From: Bacillus bingmayongensis
Lineage (GTDB): Bacteria; Bacillota; Bacilli; Bacillales; Bacillaceae_G
Length of the DNA stretch: 64,000 nucleotides
Direction of reading: 5' to 3'
Assembly: GCF_000299035.1 (NCBI RefSeq)
Contig: NZ_AKCS01000005.1
Location: 62,001 to 126,000 of the forward strand
The first letter of the stretch is position 1. The number at the start of each line of letters is the position of its first letter. The position numbers were made by a program, and so were the translations under genes. The notes under the pieces were generated by a model that did not search any database, was not told the DNA's origin, and saw only the letters and a list, made by a program, of their open reading frames with translations. Of the stretch, positions 45,030-54,662 are shown in pieces.

Positions 45030-45061
45030 CAATAAAATAAACGGAGGGAAAGAAACTTTCA

Positions 45062-45103
45062 GTAGGCGAGAGGAAAATACATTCTTCTTGCCTATTTTTT
45101 TGA
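45062..45103 (+). terminator. Terminator after the proline-rich protein gene
   Basis: TAGGCGAGA / TCTTGCCTA stem with one wobble pair and T7. Confidence 0.7.
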
Positions 45104-45239
45104 AAATGTCATCGTTTTATTATTTTTCAATATTTAAAGTAAGATCCATAACACTAAATTTACAATTTTCGCATTTTTATTAAGTTATAATTCATATATT
45201 GAAGTGATTTTTACAAATATATGAAAGTGAGGGAGTACA

Positions 45240-46475
45240 ATGTCTTCTAAAAACAAGGTTGGTCAAAAAATAACAGATGGTATTCAGTTAGCTTCTCGGG
45301 AATTTAAAGAAGATGCCTATGACATTTATAAGGAATCACGCAAATTACAACCTATTTTGTTTGTATATAAGGGGGAATTGGGTACTGAATGGCTTATTAC
45401 AAGATATGAAGATGTATTAGCATTTTTAAAAGATTCTCGTTTAAAGAAAGACCCTGAAAATGTATTTGAAAAAGTAGAGATTAATCCATTTCTTTCTGTA
45501 GACAATGGAGACTATTTAACGACTCATATGTTAAATTCGGATCCGCCCGATCATAATCGATTACGATCATTAGTCCAGAAAGCATTTACTCCCAAGATGA
45601 TTTCACAATTAGATGAACGTATTCAGCATATTGCGGATAATTTATTAGATCATGCCGAACAGAAACGCTCTCTAAACCTTGTTAATGACTATGCGTTCCC
45701 ATTACCAATCAATGTAATTAGTGAAATGCTTGGTATTCCAAAAGAAGATCAAGAGAAATTTAGAGTATGGTCTCATGCTGTAATTGCTTCACCTGAAACA
45801 CAAGAGGAAATAATGGAAACGGAAGAAAAACTATCTGAGTTTATTACATACCTCCAATATTTAGTTGATGTGAAAAGAAAAGATCCAGAAGAAGATTTAG
45901 TTAGCGCATTGATTCAGGCGGAAAGCGAAGGAAGTAAATTAAGTGCACGGGAGCTTTATTCAATGATTATGTTACTCATTGTAGCTGGGCACGAAACGAC
46001 TGTGAATCTCATTACGAATACAGTACTAGCATTATTAGAAAATCCAGATCAATTACAGTTATTAAAGGAAAACCCAGAGCTTATTGATTCCGCAATTGAA
46101 GAAGGATTACGTTATTATTCTCCTGTTGAAGTTACGACAGCACGCTGGGCAGCTGAACCTTTTATGATACATGATCAAGAAATTCAAAAAGGGGATATGG
46201 TGACTATTTCATTAGCTTCAGCGAATCGTGATGAGAATGTTTTTGTAAATCCAGAGGTTTTTGATATTACAAGGGAAAATAACAGGCACATTGCCTTTGG
46301 ACTTGGGAGTCACTTTTGTTTAGGAGCACCACTTGCCCGGCTAGAAGCAAAAATTGCAATTTCCACATTGCTAAAACGTGTGCCTAATATGCGAATTAAA
46401 GGTGAGCGAGAAAAAATTAAGTGGCAAGGCAATTATTTAATGCGTTCTTTAGAGGAATTGCCGTTAACTTTCTAG
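45240..46475 (+). CDS. Cytochrome P450
   Basis: 411-residue soluble bacterial P450 (CYP107/CYP102-independent type). The I-helix oxygen-activation motif is AGHETTVNLI, the E-x-x-R pair is in 'EEGLRYYSPVE', and the haem-thiolate loop is FGLGSHFCLGAPLARLE. The substrate is unknown; it needs a separate ferredoxin or flavodoxin partner, none adjacent. GAGGGAG precedes the ATG. It lies upstream of an MFS pump and Vat-type acetyltransferase, but with a 276-base gap. Confidence 0.95.
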   Translation: MSSKNKVGQKITDGIQLASREFKEDAYDIYKESRKLQPILFVYKGELGTEWLITRYEDVLAFLKDSRLKKDPENVFEKVEINPFLSVDNGDYLTTHMLNSDPPDHNRLRSLVQKAFTPKMISQLDERIQHIADNLLDHAEQKRSLNLVNDYAFPLPINVISEMLGIPKEDQEKFRVWSHAVIASPETQEEIMETEEKLSEFITYLQYLVDVKRKDPEEDLVSALIQAESEGSKLSARELYSMIMLLIVAGHETTVNLITNTVLALLENPDQLQLLKENPELIDSAIEEGLRYYSPVEVTTARWAAEPFMIHDQEIQKGDMVTISLASANRDENVFVNPEVFDITRENNRHIAFGLGSHFCLGAPLARLEAKIAISTLLKRVPNMRIKGEREKIKWQGNYLMRSLEELPLTF

Positions 46476-46751
46476 AATAAGTATTTGAGACGTGCATACA
46501 TTGTATTTCATTCACATAGAGTATGTATGTGTCATTTAAAATCGAAACGGAAGGGTGAAAACATCCCAATGATCAACTAATTCTATTTTTTAAGAAATCT
46601 TCGTTATAAAACGAAATATTCTTCTGAATAGGATTAGTATGTACATTTTTATATGTAAAAGGGATGTATTTTCGCACTGCGAATAAACTGACTTTTATAA
46701 TATGATGATGGTGCTGCCTCCTGTTCAGAATGTAGAATAGGGGGCTTTATT

Positions 46752-48023
46752 ATGTCTATGAATGTAGAAGCGAAACAAAAGAGTAGTATGTCTGTAGTAT
46801 TAAAAAATCGATTTGTGCAAGCAATTATTGCTTCAGCATTATTTCTCCAGATTGGAATTTGGATCCGAAACTTTGCGGTACTGCTGTATGTAATGGATAT
46901 GACGAATGGTGATGCGTTTGCCATTTCTATGATTTCAGTTGCGGAATTTGCACCAATTTTTATTTTTTCATTTATAGGAGGCACATTCGCGGATAGGTGG
47001 AAACCAAAAAGAACGATGATTTGGTGCGAAACTTTAAGTTCATTATCTGTATTTGCAGTACTTTTCACACTTATGTTTGGTACGTGGAAAGTTGTATTTT
47101 TTGTTACACTTATCTCTGCAATTCTTTCGCAATTTTCACAGCCTTCAGGTATGAAATTATTTAAACAACATCTATCTACAGAAGAAGTACAGTTGGCTAT
47201 GTCATTATATCAAACCATTTTTGCGATTTTCATGGTATTAGGTCCTATACTTGGAACATTTATATTTCAAGCCTTCGGAATTTACACTTCAATTATTGTG
47301 ACGGGTGTTGCATTTTTACTTGCGGCTTTAGTCTTGTTATTTCTGCCAAAAGATATTGAAGAACAAGAAGAAAAGAAAAAAGTTAGTTTATTGCAAGAAA
47401 TGGTAGACGGAATTAAATATGTAAAGGCAAAGAAAACATTAACATTACTCGGAATTTGTTTTATGGCAGCAGGATTAGGGATTGGTCTGATTCAGCCGCT
47501 AGGTATTTTTATCGTGACAGAACAATTAGGTCTACCAAAAGAAGGCTTACAATGGTTATTAACTGTAAATGGAGCAGGAATGATTATTGGTGGTACTTTA
47601 GCAATGGTGTTTGCGAAAAATATTGCTCCACAAAAGATGTTAATTTTAGGAATGTTTGCACAGGCTGTAGGTATTGGTATTATCGGATTTTCTACAAATT
47701 TATGGATCACACTTATTGCTCAGTTTTTCAGCGGGCTAGCTCTTCCTTGTATACAAATTGGGATAAACACACTAATTATTCAAAACTCTGATACAGACTT
47801 TATTGGGCGTGTAAATGGGATTTTGAGCCCGTTATTTACAGGTTCAATGGTATTAACGATGAGTATAGCAGGATCATTAAAAGAAGTATTTTCACTTAGT
47901 ACAATGTATGAAGGAACAGCATTACTATTTATTATTGGTGTATTATTTATTTTGCCAATATACAATTTGAAACCAGTAATAGGAACTTCAAATGAGGAAG
48001 GTGCTGTTCAGCATGAATCCTAA
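46752..48023 (+). CDS. MFS transporter (drug-efflux type)
   Basis: 423 residues, 12 predicted membrane helices. The loop 2-3 motif '[16 protein letters not shown]' matches the MFS signature GxxxDRxGRR. Closest in character to the MefA/Mef-like macrolide and enterobactin exporters (MFS_3). AGGGGGC precedes the ATG. It overlaps the downstream vat-like gene by 11 bases, so the two are translated together, suggesting joint antibiotic handling. Confidence 0.88.
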   Translation: MSMNVEAKQKSSMSVVLKNRFVQAIIASALFLQIGIWIRNFAVLLYVMDMTNGDAFAISMISVAEFAPIFIFSFIGGTFADRWKPKRTMIWCETLSSLSVFAVLFTLMFGTWKVVFFVTLISAILSQFSQPSGMKLFKQHLSTEEVQLAMSLYQTIFAIFMVLGPILGTFIFQAFGIYTSIIVTGVAFLLAALVLLFLPKDIEEQEEKKKVSLLQEMVDGIKYVKAKKTLTLLGICFMAAGLGIGLIQPLGIFIVTEQLGLPKEGLQWLLTVNGAGMIIGGTLAMVFAKNIAPQKMLILGMFAQAVGIGIIGFSTNLWITLIAQFFSGLALPCIQIGINTLIIQNSDTDFIGRVNGILSPLFTGSMVLTMSIAGSLKEVFSLSTMYEGTALLFIIGVLFILPIYNLKPVIGTSNEEGAVQHES

Positions 48024-48645
48024 TCCAAATGTGAAATATCCTATTGAAGGAAACAAAAGTGTTCATTTTATCAAAAATACAATAACAAAACCAAATATTA
48101 TTGTTGGAGATTATTCTTATTATGATTCGAAAGACGAGGAAACATTCGAAGAGCAAGTGCTATATCATTATGAAATTTTTGGAGACCGATTGGTTATGGG
48201 GAAATTCTGCTGTATAGCACCCGGTGTTACATTTATTATGAATGGCGCAAACCATAGAATGGATGGGTTTTCAGCGTATCCATTTAATATTTTCGGTCAT
48301 GGCTGGGATAAATTCACGCCTACACTTTCTGATTTACCGTTCAAAGGAGATACGGTAATCGGAAATGACGTATGGATTGGAATGGACACAACGATTATGC
48401 CTGGAGTTAGAATAGGGGATGGGGTCATTATTGCTGCTAAAGCTGTTATAACAAAAGACGTTCCGCCATATACAATTGTTGGTGGTAATCCTGCTACTGA
48501 GATAAAAAAGAGATTTTCAAATGATGTAATAAATGAATTGTTAGAAATAAAGTGGTGGGACTTGGACATTAAGACTATTTCTAAAAATATTGATGTGATT
48601 GTAAGTGGAAATATGGATGCGTTGAAAAAATTATCAGACGCTTAA
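48013..48645 (+). CDS. Vat-family streptogramin A O-acetyltransferase-like enzyme
   Basis: 210-residue left-handed beta-helix (hexapeptide) acetyltransferase of the xenobiotic class. The catalytic histidine is in [10 protein letters not shown], hexapeptide repeats appear as '[33 protein letters not shown]', and '[10 protein letters not shown]' and the C-terminal helix [10 protein letters not shown] are Vat-like. It should acetylate streptogramin A or chloramphenicol-type hydroxyls. ATG 48013 is chosen for AGGAAGGTG at 47995-48003. Co-translated with the MFS pump. Confidence 0.88.
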   Translation: MNPNPNVKYPIEGNKSVHFIKNTITKPNIIVGDYSYYDSKDEETFEEQVLYHYEIFGDRLVMGKFCCIAPGVTFIMNGANHRMDGFSAYPFNIFGHGWDKFTPTLSDLPFKGDTVIGNDVWIGMDTTIMPGVRIGDGVIIAAKAVITKDVPPYTIVGGNPATEIKKRFSNDVINELLEIKWWDLDIKTISKNIDVIVSGNMDALKKLSDA

Positions 48646-48660
48646 GTGTGAAAAATATGC

Positions 48661-48703
48661 AAAAAAGGAGGACTCCATTATGAAAGGTGAGTCCTCTTTT
48701 TTT
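48661..48703. terminator. Bidirectional terminator between vat-like gene and the converging pseudogene
   Basis: AAAAAAG-GAGGACTC / GAGTCCTC-TTTTTTT. Confidence 0.85.
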
Positions 48704-49097
48704 CATTCACTTTATCCATTTTATAAACAAAACCACCATCACACCAAAGATCATAATTAAATGTTTCTGGTTTAGATAGAAGGGTTTTGGAGCGCTCAAC
48801 CCATTTTGAAATATCTGTATTTGTTGAACTTGCTGCACTTTGTAAGATGTTTTGAAGGCATTGTAAATCATATGTGTTTCCGTCAGTCCGAATAGCATCT
48901 CCAACTAATAGATATAAACAATGAAGAAAAAAAGTTTGATTAGGACAATTTGTATCACTTGCAATACTCAGTATAATTTCTGCTGCATTAGTGATAGTAC
49001 AAACCGATAAGTCCCAGTCTTGCTCAGGGAAAACAGCATGTTTTGTATAAGCTCATTCAATAATTTCCTTTGTTGTAGGGTTCCACGGATCTTTCAT
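48678..49097 (-). pseudogene. Hypothetical protein gene with one in-frame TGA
   Basis: A 139-codon frame from ATG 49097 (AGGAGATTGTATT upstream) is interrupted only by TGA at codon 15 (49053-49055), after KEIIE and before AYTKHAVFPEQDWDLSV; a tryptophan would fit. The rest is open and protein-like (CTITNAAEIILSIASDTNC, DGGFVYKMDKV) to TAA 48678-48680. A single nonsense mutation is the simplest reading. Family unknown. Confidence 0.7.
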
Positions 49098-49113
49098 AAT
49101 ACAATCTCCTTTA

Positions 49114-49135
49114 TGATTTATTAAATAATAAATCA
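49114..49135. promoter_or_regulatory. Palindrome upstream of the interrupted gene
   Basis: TGATTTATT-aaat-AATAAATCA, perfect 9-bp arms, just upstream of the pseudogene's binding site. Operator or hairpin. Confidence 0.4.
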
Positions 49136-49287
49136 ATTATATAACAGAGAAAAAAGTTTGAGGAAAATGTTTTTCTTGTCCAATTTTTCATGATAATTAG
49201 CAAGCGTAGTATCAATACAAAGAAAAAATAGAAGTATCATACCTCCCAAATTTGTTAATGATAAAAGAATAAGGAGGTGTGATACTT

Positions 49288-49443
49288 ATGGCACAAGATG
49301 TTTTATGCGAAGTAAATAACTGTAAATATTGGGGTAACGGAAACAAATGTAACGCAGATGCAATTTATGTAGTAAGTCATAAAGGTAACCAAGCATCTAC
49401 AACGGAAGAAACTGATTGCAAAACTTTCATTCCTGAAGCTTAA
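49288..49443 (+). CDS. DUF1540-family small cysteine protein
   Basis: 51 residues: MAQDVLCEVNNCKYWGNGN-KCNADAIYV then ETDCKTFIPEA. The four cysteines (C-x4-C, C, C) are the DUF1540 pattern, probably a small metal-binding protein often seen in sporulating Firmicutes. AAGGAGGTG precedes the ATG. It is its own transcription unit with a terminator. Confidence 0.85.
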   Translation: MAQDVLCEVNNCKYWGNGNKCNADAIYVVSHKGNQASTTEETDCKTFIPEA

Positions 49444-49448
49444 ACGAT

Positions 49449-49477
49449 AAAGGGTAACCGCAGCTGGTTGCCCTTTT
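49449..49477 (+). terminator. Terminator after DUF1540 gene
   Basis: AAAGGGTAACC-gcagct-GGTTGCCCTTTT. Confidence 0.85.
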
Positions 49478-49541
49478 ATTAATTATAGTATTGATAATAA
49501 ATTTCATTTTCATTCAATGTTTTTTCTTTTCTTGTTATTTT

Positions 49542-50039
49542 TTATATTTTTTTCATGAGAGAAGTAATCCAAGCTAGCTCATGTTCAATACGTGATTTAC
49601 TATGCTGTATGACCTCAGAAATAAAAAGTGATGTTTCAGCTAAAGATTGAATGGAGCTTAATTGTGTGTATAGCACATTTTGACGAGTCGTTAAAACTTC
49701 TTTTCGAGCTTCGTAATCCAGTTTCTCAAACAGTGCAACACGTACAAGAAATTCAGCATCATTAGCAGCTAGTTTCTCTGGGAACTCTCGCATCATTTCA
49801 TAAAAGATTTCTTCACCTGTAGGAGTTAATGCATAAATGTTACGGTTTGGTTTACCCATTTGTTGATGAATCTCTTTTGTAATTGCTCCCATATCTTCAA
49901 AACGACGAAGAGCAGGATAGAGCATGTTATGATTCAATTCAAAATTTTCTCCAAGACGATTTTGAATATTTTTCTTTATTTCATAACCATACTTTGGACC
50001 AGAAGTTAATTCTGCGAGTAGTAAAATATCAACATACAT
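49542..50039 (-). CDS. PadR-family regulator
   Basis: 165 residues. The winged-helix start LLAELTSGPKYGYEIKKNIQ and LNHNMLYPALRRFEDMGAI are diagnostic of PadR; the C-terminal helices form the dimerisation region (PadR C-terminal/Vir-like). PadR proteins respond to phenolics or drugs. It is divergent from a cytochrome P450 gene with a palindrome in the shared gap, so it probably represses that gene and itself (inference). AGGGGGAT precedes the ATG. Confidence 0.9.
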   Translation of the reverse strand: MYVDILLLAELTSGPKYGYEIKKNIQNRLGENFELNHNMLYPALRRFEDMGAITKEIHQQMGKPNRNIYALTPTGEEIFYEMMREFPEKLAANDAEFLVRVALFEKLDYEARKEVLTTRQNVLYTQLSSIQSLAETSLFISEVIQHSKSRIEHELAWITSLMKKI

Positions 50040-50091
50040 ATGTATCCCCCTAATTTTTTCTCAAGTTTATATCCGTAAATATCTCTTTTAT

Positions 50092-50110
50092 ATATGTTAA
50101 AATAACATAT
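50092..50110. promoter_or_regulatory. PadR operator candidate
   Basis: ATATGTTA-aaa-TAACATAT, perfect 8-bp arms, between padR and the P450 gene. It contains the ATGT/ACAT half-sites typical of PadR operators. Confidence 0.6.
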
Positions 50111-50179
50111 GTTAGTCTATACATCTTTGAACTGCCTACCTATTACTTTTTATTTTAAAAGAAAAGGGAGGAAAGAACT

Positions 50180-51391
50180 ATGAATTCGCCTGAAAATGTG
50201 ATTTTAGTTCATGAAATTTCAAAACTCAAAACAAAAGAAGAGCTGTGGAATCCTTATGAGTGGTATAAGCATATGAGGGAAAATCATCCGGTCTATTATG
50301 ATGCGGAGCAGGATGTATGGAATGTTTTTTTATATGATGATGTGAACCGTGTTTTATCTGATTATCACCTATTTTCAAGTAGAAGGGATCGTCGTCAATT
50401 TTCCGTCCCGCCTTTAGAAACAAGAGTAAATTTAAACTCTTCTGATCCTCCAGAGCATCGAAATGTTCGCTCTATTGTTTCAAAGGCATTTACCCCAAGA
50501 AGTCTTCAGCAGTGGAAGCCACGGATACAAGCAATTGCAAATGAACTTGTACAAGATATGAATAATTATGGTGAAATTGATATTGTAGAGCAATTTGCCG
50601 CACCTCTACCTGTAACCGTCATTTCTGATTTATTAGGTGTTCCAACAACAGACAGGAAAAAAATTAAGATGTGGTCAGATATTTTGTTTATGCCATATAG
50701 TAAAGAGAAGTTTAGCGATTTAGATAAGCAGAAAGAAGTTGCTTTACATGAATTTAAAGCCTATCTTCTCCCGATTGTTCAAGAAAAACGATACCATCTG
50801 AAAGAAGATATTATTTCAGATCTGATCAGAGCAGAGTATGAGGGAGAAAGATTGACTGACGAGGAAATTGTTACATTTTCATTAGGACTTTTAGCCGCAG
50901 GGAATGAAACCACTACAAACCTTATTATTAATAGCTTTTATTGCTTCTTAGTAGATGCACCTAAGGTATACAAAAAACTAAGTGAAAGTCCAGAGTTGAC
51001 TCCTAAAGCGATAGAAGAGGTACTACGTTATCGCTTCCCAGTTACATTAGCCCGTACTATAACGGAAGATACAACAATATTTGGACCAAAAATGAAAAAA
51101 GGTCAAATGATTATTACGTGGATAAGTGCTGCCAATTTAGATGAAAATAAATTTTCACAAGCAGATTGCTTTGATCTACATCGGCCTGGAAATGAAAAAC
51201 ATTTAACATTTGGCAAAGGGCCGCACTTTTGTTTAGGTGCACCACTTGCTCGTTTAGAAGCCGAAGTTGCATTAACTACGTTTATTAGCACTTTTAAAAA
51301 GCTAGAGCTTTCTCCATCCTTTCATTTAGCGAACTGTATTTTAGAGAATGAACAAACGTTAAAACAGCTTCCTGTTCTTTTAAAGAAATGA
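50180..51391 (+). CDS. Cytochrome P450
   Basis: 403 residues. I-helix AAGNETTTNLI (Asn replaces the usual acidic/His residue before the Glu-Thr), E-x-x-R in 'EEVLRYRFPVT', haem loop FGKGPHFCLGAPLARLEAE. It begins with a long hydrophilic N terminus (PENVILVHEISKLKTKEELW). The start ATG follows GGGAGGAAAG. It differs clearly from the P450 at 45240. PadR control is likely; substrate unknown. Confidence 0.95.
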   Translation: MNSPENVILVHEISKLKTKEELWNPYEWYKHMRENHPVYYDAEQDVWNVFLYDDVNRVLSDYHLFSSRRDRRQFSVPPLETRVNLNSSDPPEHRNVRSIVSKAFTPRSLQQWKPRIQAIANELVQDMNNYGEIDIVEQFAAPLPVTVISDLLGVPTTDRKKIKMWSDILFMPYSKEKFSDLDKQKEVALHEFKAYLLPIVQEKRYHLKEDIISDLIRAEYEGERLTDEEIVTFSLGLLAAGNETTTNLIINSFYCFLVDAPKVYKKLSESPELTPKAIEEVLRYRFPVTLARTITEDTTIFGPKMKKGQMIITWISAANLDENKFSQADCFDLHRPGNEKHLTFGKGPHFCLGAPLARLEAEVALTTFISTFKKLELSPSFHLANCILENEQTLKQLPVLLKK

Positions 51392-51394
51392 AGC

Positions 51395-51441
51395 ATAAAA
51401 AATAAAAACTCCTATTTTAAGTAGGAGTTTTTATTTTTTAT
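51395..51441. terminator. Terminator after P450 gene
   Basis: 20-bp perfect arms (ATAAAAAATAAAAACTCCTA and its complement) with a 7-base loop. Confidence 0.9.
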
Positions 51442-51602
51442 AATATCTAAGATTTTTTCAAACGAACTGAAAAATACCCCTTGACCTGAAACGCTTTTCA
51501 TAAATTATAACTAAGGTGTGCTTGACGATGCGAACATGGAAACGATTCCTCGTTTGTGTATTTATACAAGTATGTTTATTTATAGAAAGTGGTGACGGAA
51601 CA

Positions 51603-52463
51603 ATGAAACTAATCGCAATTGATTTAGATGGAACTCTTCTTTCCGGAAATAAAATGATTAGTAAAGAAAACGCAGAAGCTATTCGGAAATGTCAGGAGCA
51701 GGGGCATGTAGTAGCGATTTGTACAGGACGTTCTATAGTAGATATTGAACGTCTATTACTCGAAGCTAATTTACAATGTCCTATTATCGCAGAAAACGGT
51801 GCTCTTATTTATACGGATCAAAAAATGATGAAGCGATGCCCAATTCAAAATACACAGGCATTTGAAATTGTCGAGTATCTTGAACGAAATCGTATGTATT
51901 ATCAACTATATACAGATCGAGGTGTATACGTTCCGGCGTATGGTGAAGAAAGTGTAAATCAGGAAATAGAATGGATAAAAAGGTCAAAAAAAGATATAGA
52001 TCAAGAAGAGCCAGAAATCATCGCAGCATTGTATCTTGAACATACAGCATTTCATATAACAGAAAGTTGTAAACTGATATTAGAAGAAGAGATTTATGTG
52101 CATAAACTTTTACCATTTTCCTATAATATCGAGAAATTACAAAAGTTAAAAAAGCATTTTCAACATAATACAGAGCTAGCAATTACTGCTTCGTATTGGC
52201 ATAATTTAGAAATAAACCATTGTGACGCCCAAAAGGGGAATGGTTTATATACTTTAGCTGAACATCTTAATATTCCAGTGGAAAATACTGTTGCAATTGG
52301 TGATGGGCTAAATGATATTTCTATGATGGAAAAGGCACATATATCTATCGCAATGGGAAATGCAGTGGACGAAATTAAACGGATTTGTCACTATGAAACG
52401 CTATCGAATGAAGAACACGGAGTTGCACATGCTCTTTATCAATATGTCATGGTAAAAAAGTAA
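51603..52463 (+). CDS. Cof-type HAD phosphatase
   Basis: 286 residues from ATG 51603 (MKLIAIDLDGTLLSG, HAD motif I with nucleophile Asp8); an upstream in-frame extension to 51516 is hydrophobic and improbable. Motif IV is GDGLNDISMM and a type IIB cap separates them. Cof-type enzymes dephosphorylate sugar phosphates or flavin/pyridoxal phosphates. The terminator overlaps its stop. Stand-alone gene. Confidence 0.88.
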   Translation: MKLIAIDLDGTLLSGNKMISKENAEAIRKCQEQGHVVAICTGRSIVDIERLLLEANLQCPIIAENGALIYTDQKMMKRCPIQNTQAFEIVEYLERNRMYYQLYTDRGVYVPAYGEESVNQEIEWIKRSKKDIDQEEPEIIAALYLEHTAFHITESCKLILEEEIYVHKLLPFSYNIEKLQKLKKHFQHNTELAITASYWHNLEINHCDAQKGNGLYTLAEHLNIPVENTVAIGDGLNDISMMEKAHISIAMGNAVDEIKRICHYETLSNEEHGVAHALYQYVMVKK

Positions 52464-52490
52464 AAAAGAATCCATCAAGGATTCTTTTTT
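52462..52490 (+). terminator. Terminator of the HAD phosphatase gene
   Basis: AAAAAAGAATCC-atcaa-GGATTCTTTTTT. Confidence 0.9.
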
Positions 52491-52781
52491 ACTTTTTATT
52501 AGGGGTAAGGTATTCTATGAGATTCATAGAAGCCTTATTACATTTTATTTTATAGAATATACCGGAAGAATTGTGTGTTTTTTTTAATATTTTGTGAATT
52601 ATTTGTGAATATCACATTTATGGCAATTGAATTATACACCATTTTAAACAATTTTTTATTGAAAAATAAAATTTATTTGAATAATTATGCTTCTACTATA
52701 TACCTACGAGAACATTATTCGTATAATGGAGAAGCGTGAATAAAAAATGGTATTAATTTTACATATAGAGGTGGAAAGAGG

Positions 52782-54566
52782 ATGAATGCTCGGCTATTGG
52801 AACTCATTGATGTGAACACAATAGAAACCATGGCAGAACAATTTTATAAATTAACAAATATTTCGCATCAACTTATTGATCAAAATATGGAATGTGTTTT
52901 TTCATTCGGTATCGATCAAAAAGAAAATATACAACTTACAAAGATTGAAATTCCGTTTTTTTTACATGAGCAACATCTTGGATCATTTGTTGCTTATTCA
53001 ACAAAAAATGACATCCGTACTTGTCAAAAATACTTCGAAATGCTTTCAAATCTCATTGTAGATAGTGCAATGAATAAACTTCAAAACCAAACAAAAAATA
53101 TACATTTACTTTCTCAAAAAGAAGAACAGCTACATACCATTTTGCAAAATATGCCTATTTTAGTCGATGCTCTTGATAAAGATGGAAATTTCATATTATG
53201 GAATCGTGAATGCGAGCTTGTAACGGGCTATGTTGCGGAAGAAATTGTTGGAAATCCAAAAGCACTTGAATTGCTATACCCTGATGAAAGCTATCGCAAG
53301 CAAATCCAAAAGAAATTTTCTACTCGCGGAAAAAGTTTTCGAGATTGGGAAATGAATTTAACATGCAAAAATGGAGAAATAAAAACAATCATGTGGTCAA
53401 ATATTTCAGAGCATTTCCCAGTACCTGGTTATAGTTATTGGGCAGTTGGCGTTGATATTACTCATCGAAAAGGAATTGAAGAGCAATTAAAACAACAAAC
53501 TTCTGAGTTAGAGCTTATTTTCAAAGCATTACCTGATTTGTGTTTTGTAACTGAAGCTGATGGAACAATTATAGATTATAAAGCCGGTTCAACAGCTAAG
53601 TTTTATGTACCTGCAGAATCGTTTATGGGGAAGAAGTTTTACGAAGTCTTGCCATCACCTGTAGCACAGCAATTTCGTGAAGCAATTCACCAAGTACAAC
53701 AAAAGGAGTCGACAGTTATAGTCGAATACCCGCTTACACTCAAGGGGAGTATTAGTTTTTTTGAAGCTAGGTGTTTACCAATGTTAAAAGATAAAATTAT
53801 GATAATTGTTCGGGATATTACAGAACGCAAAAAGACTGAGGAGTTATTGAATAAATCAGATACACTTGCAGCGATTGGACAATTAGCTGCAGGCGTAGCT
53901 CATGAAGTAAGAAATCCGTTAACAGTGATTAAAGGATTTATTCAATTATTTCAAATTAACCAAGGAGAACAAGATAAATATTTTGATCTTATGCTATCAG
54001 AAATTGAGAGAATTGAAGCTATACTACATGAGTTTTTATCGATTGCAAAGACTGATGTCATTCCAACTGAAAAGAAAAATATTTGTTCGATATTAAGAAA
54101 TGTCGTTTCGTTAATCAACACAAAGGCAATCATGACAAATATTCAAATTGATCTGCATATAGAACCAGAAGAATTAATGATTGATTGCTGTGAAAATCAA
54201 TTAAAACAAGTTTTTATTAATATTTTACAAAACTCAATTGAAGCAATGCCAGATGGAGGGGAAATCTCTATTTTTGTGAAAAAATCAGAGCGTGAGGAAG
54301 TTATTATTAATATGGTTGATGAGGGCGTAGGAATTCCTGAAGAAAGAATAAAAAGGCTTGGAGAACCTTTCTATAGTACGAAAGAAAAAGGAACGGGTAT
54401 TGGGTTAATGCTCAGTTATAAAATTATTGAAAGTCATCAAGGAAGAATTAGTATTATGAGTGAGGTGGGAGTAGGAACATCGGTTACTATTTATTTACCC
54501 CTGTTTCAAAGTGAGCAGGTTACTTTTCATTCAGCTATGCCCTCTATAACAGGCGCTTTGCAATAG
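52782..54566 (+). CDS. PAS-domain sensor histidine kinase (sporulation-kinase type)
   Basis: 594 residues, no membrane helix. An N-terminal sensory region (about 1-110) is followed by two PAS domains (about 118-235 and 240-350), a HisKA domain with GVAHEVRNPLTVIKGF (phospho-His near 372) and a HATPase domain (N box NILQNSIEAMPDGG, DEGVGIPEE, GTGIGLMLSYKII). The absence of a neighbouring response regulator and the similarity to KinA/KinE suggest it feeds the Spo0F/Spo0A phosphorelay. GGTGGAAAGAGG precedes the ATG. Confidence 0.9.
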   Translation: MNARLLELIDVNTIETMAEQFYKLTNISHQLIDQNMECVFSFGIDQKENIQLTKIEIPFFLHEQHLGSFVAYSTKNDIRTCQKYFEMLSNLIVDSAMNKLQNQTKNIHLLSQKEEQLHTILQNMPILVDALDKDGNFILWNRECELVTGYVAEEIVGNPKALELLYPDESYRKQIQKKFSTRGKSFRDWEMNLTCKNGEIKTIMWSNISEHFPVPGYSYWAVGVDITHRKGIEEQLKQQTSELELIFKALPDLCFVTEADGTIIDYKAGSTAKFYVPAESFMGKKFYEVLPSPVAQQFREAIHQVQQKESTVIVEYPLTLKGSISFFEARCLPMLKDKIMIIVRDITERKKTEELLNKSDTLAAIGQLAAGVAHEVRNPLTVIKGFIQLFQINQGEQDKYFDLMLSEIERIEAILHEFLSIAKTDVIPTEKKNICSILRNVVSLINTKAIMTNIQIDLHIEPEELMIDCCENQLKQVFINILQNSIEAMPDGGEISIFVKKSEREEVIINMVDEGVGIPEERIKRLGEPFYSTKEKGTGIGLMLSYKIIESHQGRISIMSEVGVGTSVTIYLPLFQSEQVTFHSAMPSITGALQ

Positions 54567-54605
54567 AGATTAATGAGGAGATTATTTTCCAATTAATATA
54601 GAGAA

Positions 54606-54662
54606 ATAATAAAGAAAAGAAGCTATCTTATCATTTGTAAGATAGCTTCTTTTCTTTATTAT
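54606..54662. terminator. 25-bp perfect bidirectional terminator
   Basis: ATAATAAAGAAAAGAAGCTA... and its exact complement flank a 7-base loop; it includes the racemase stop codon. Serves the convergent kinase and racemase genes. Confidence 0.95.
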
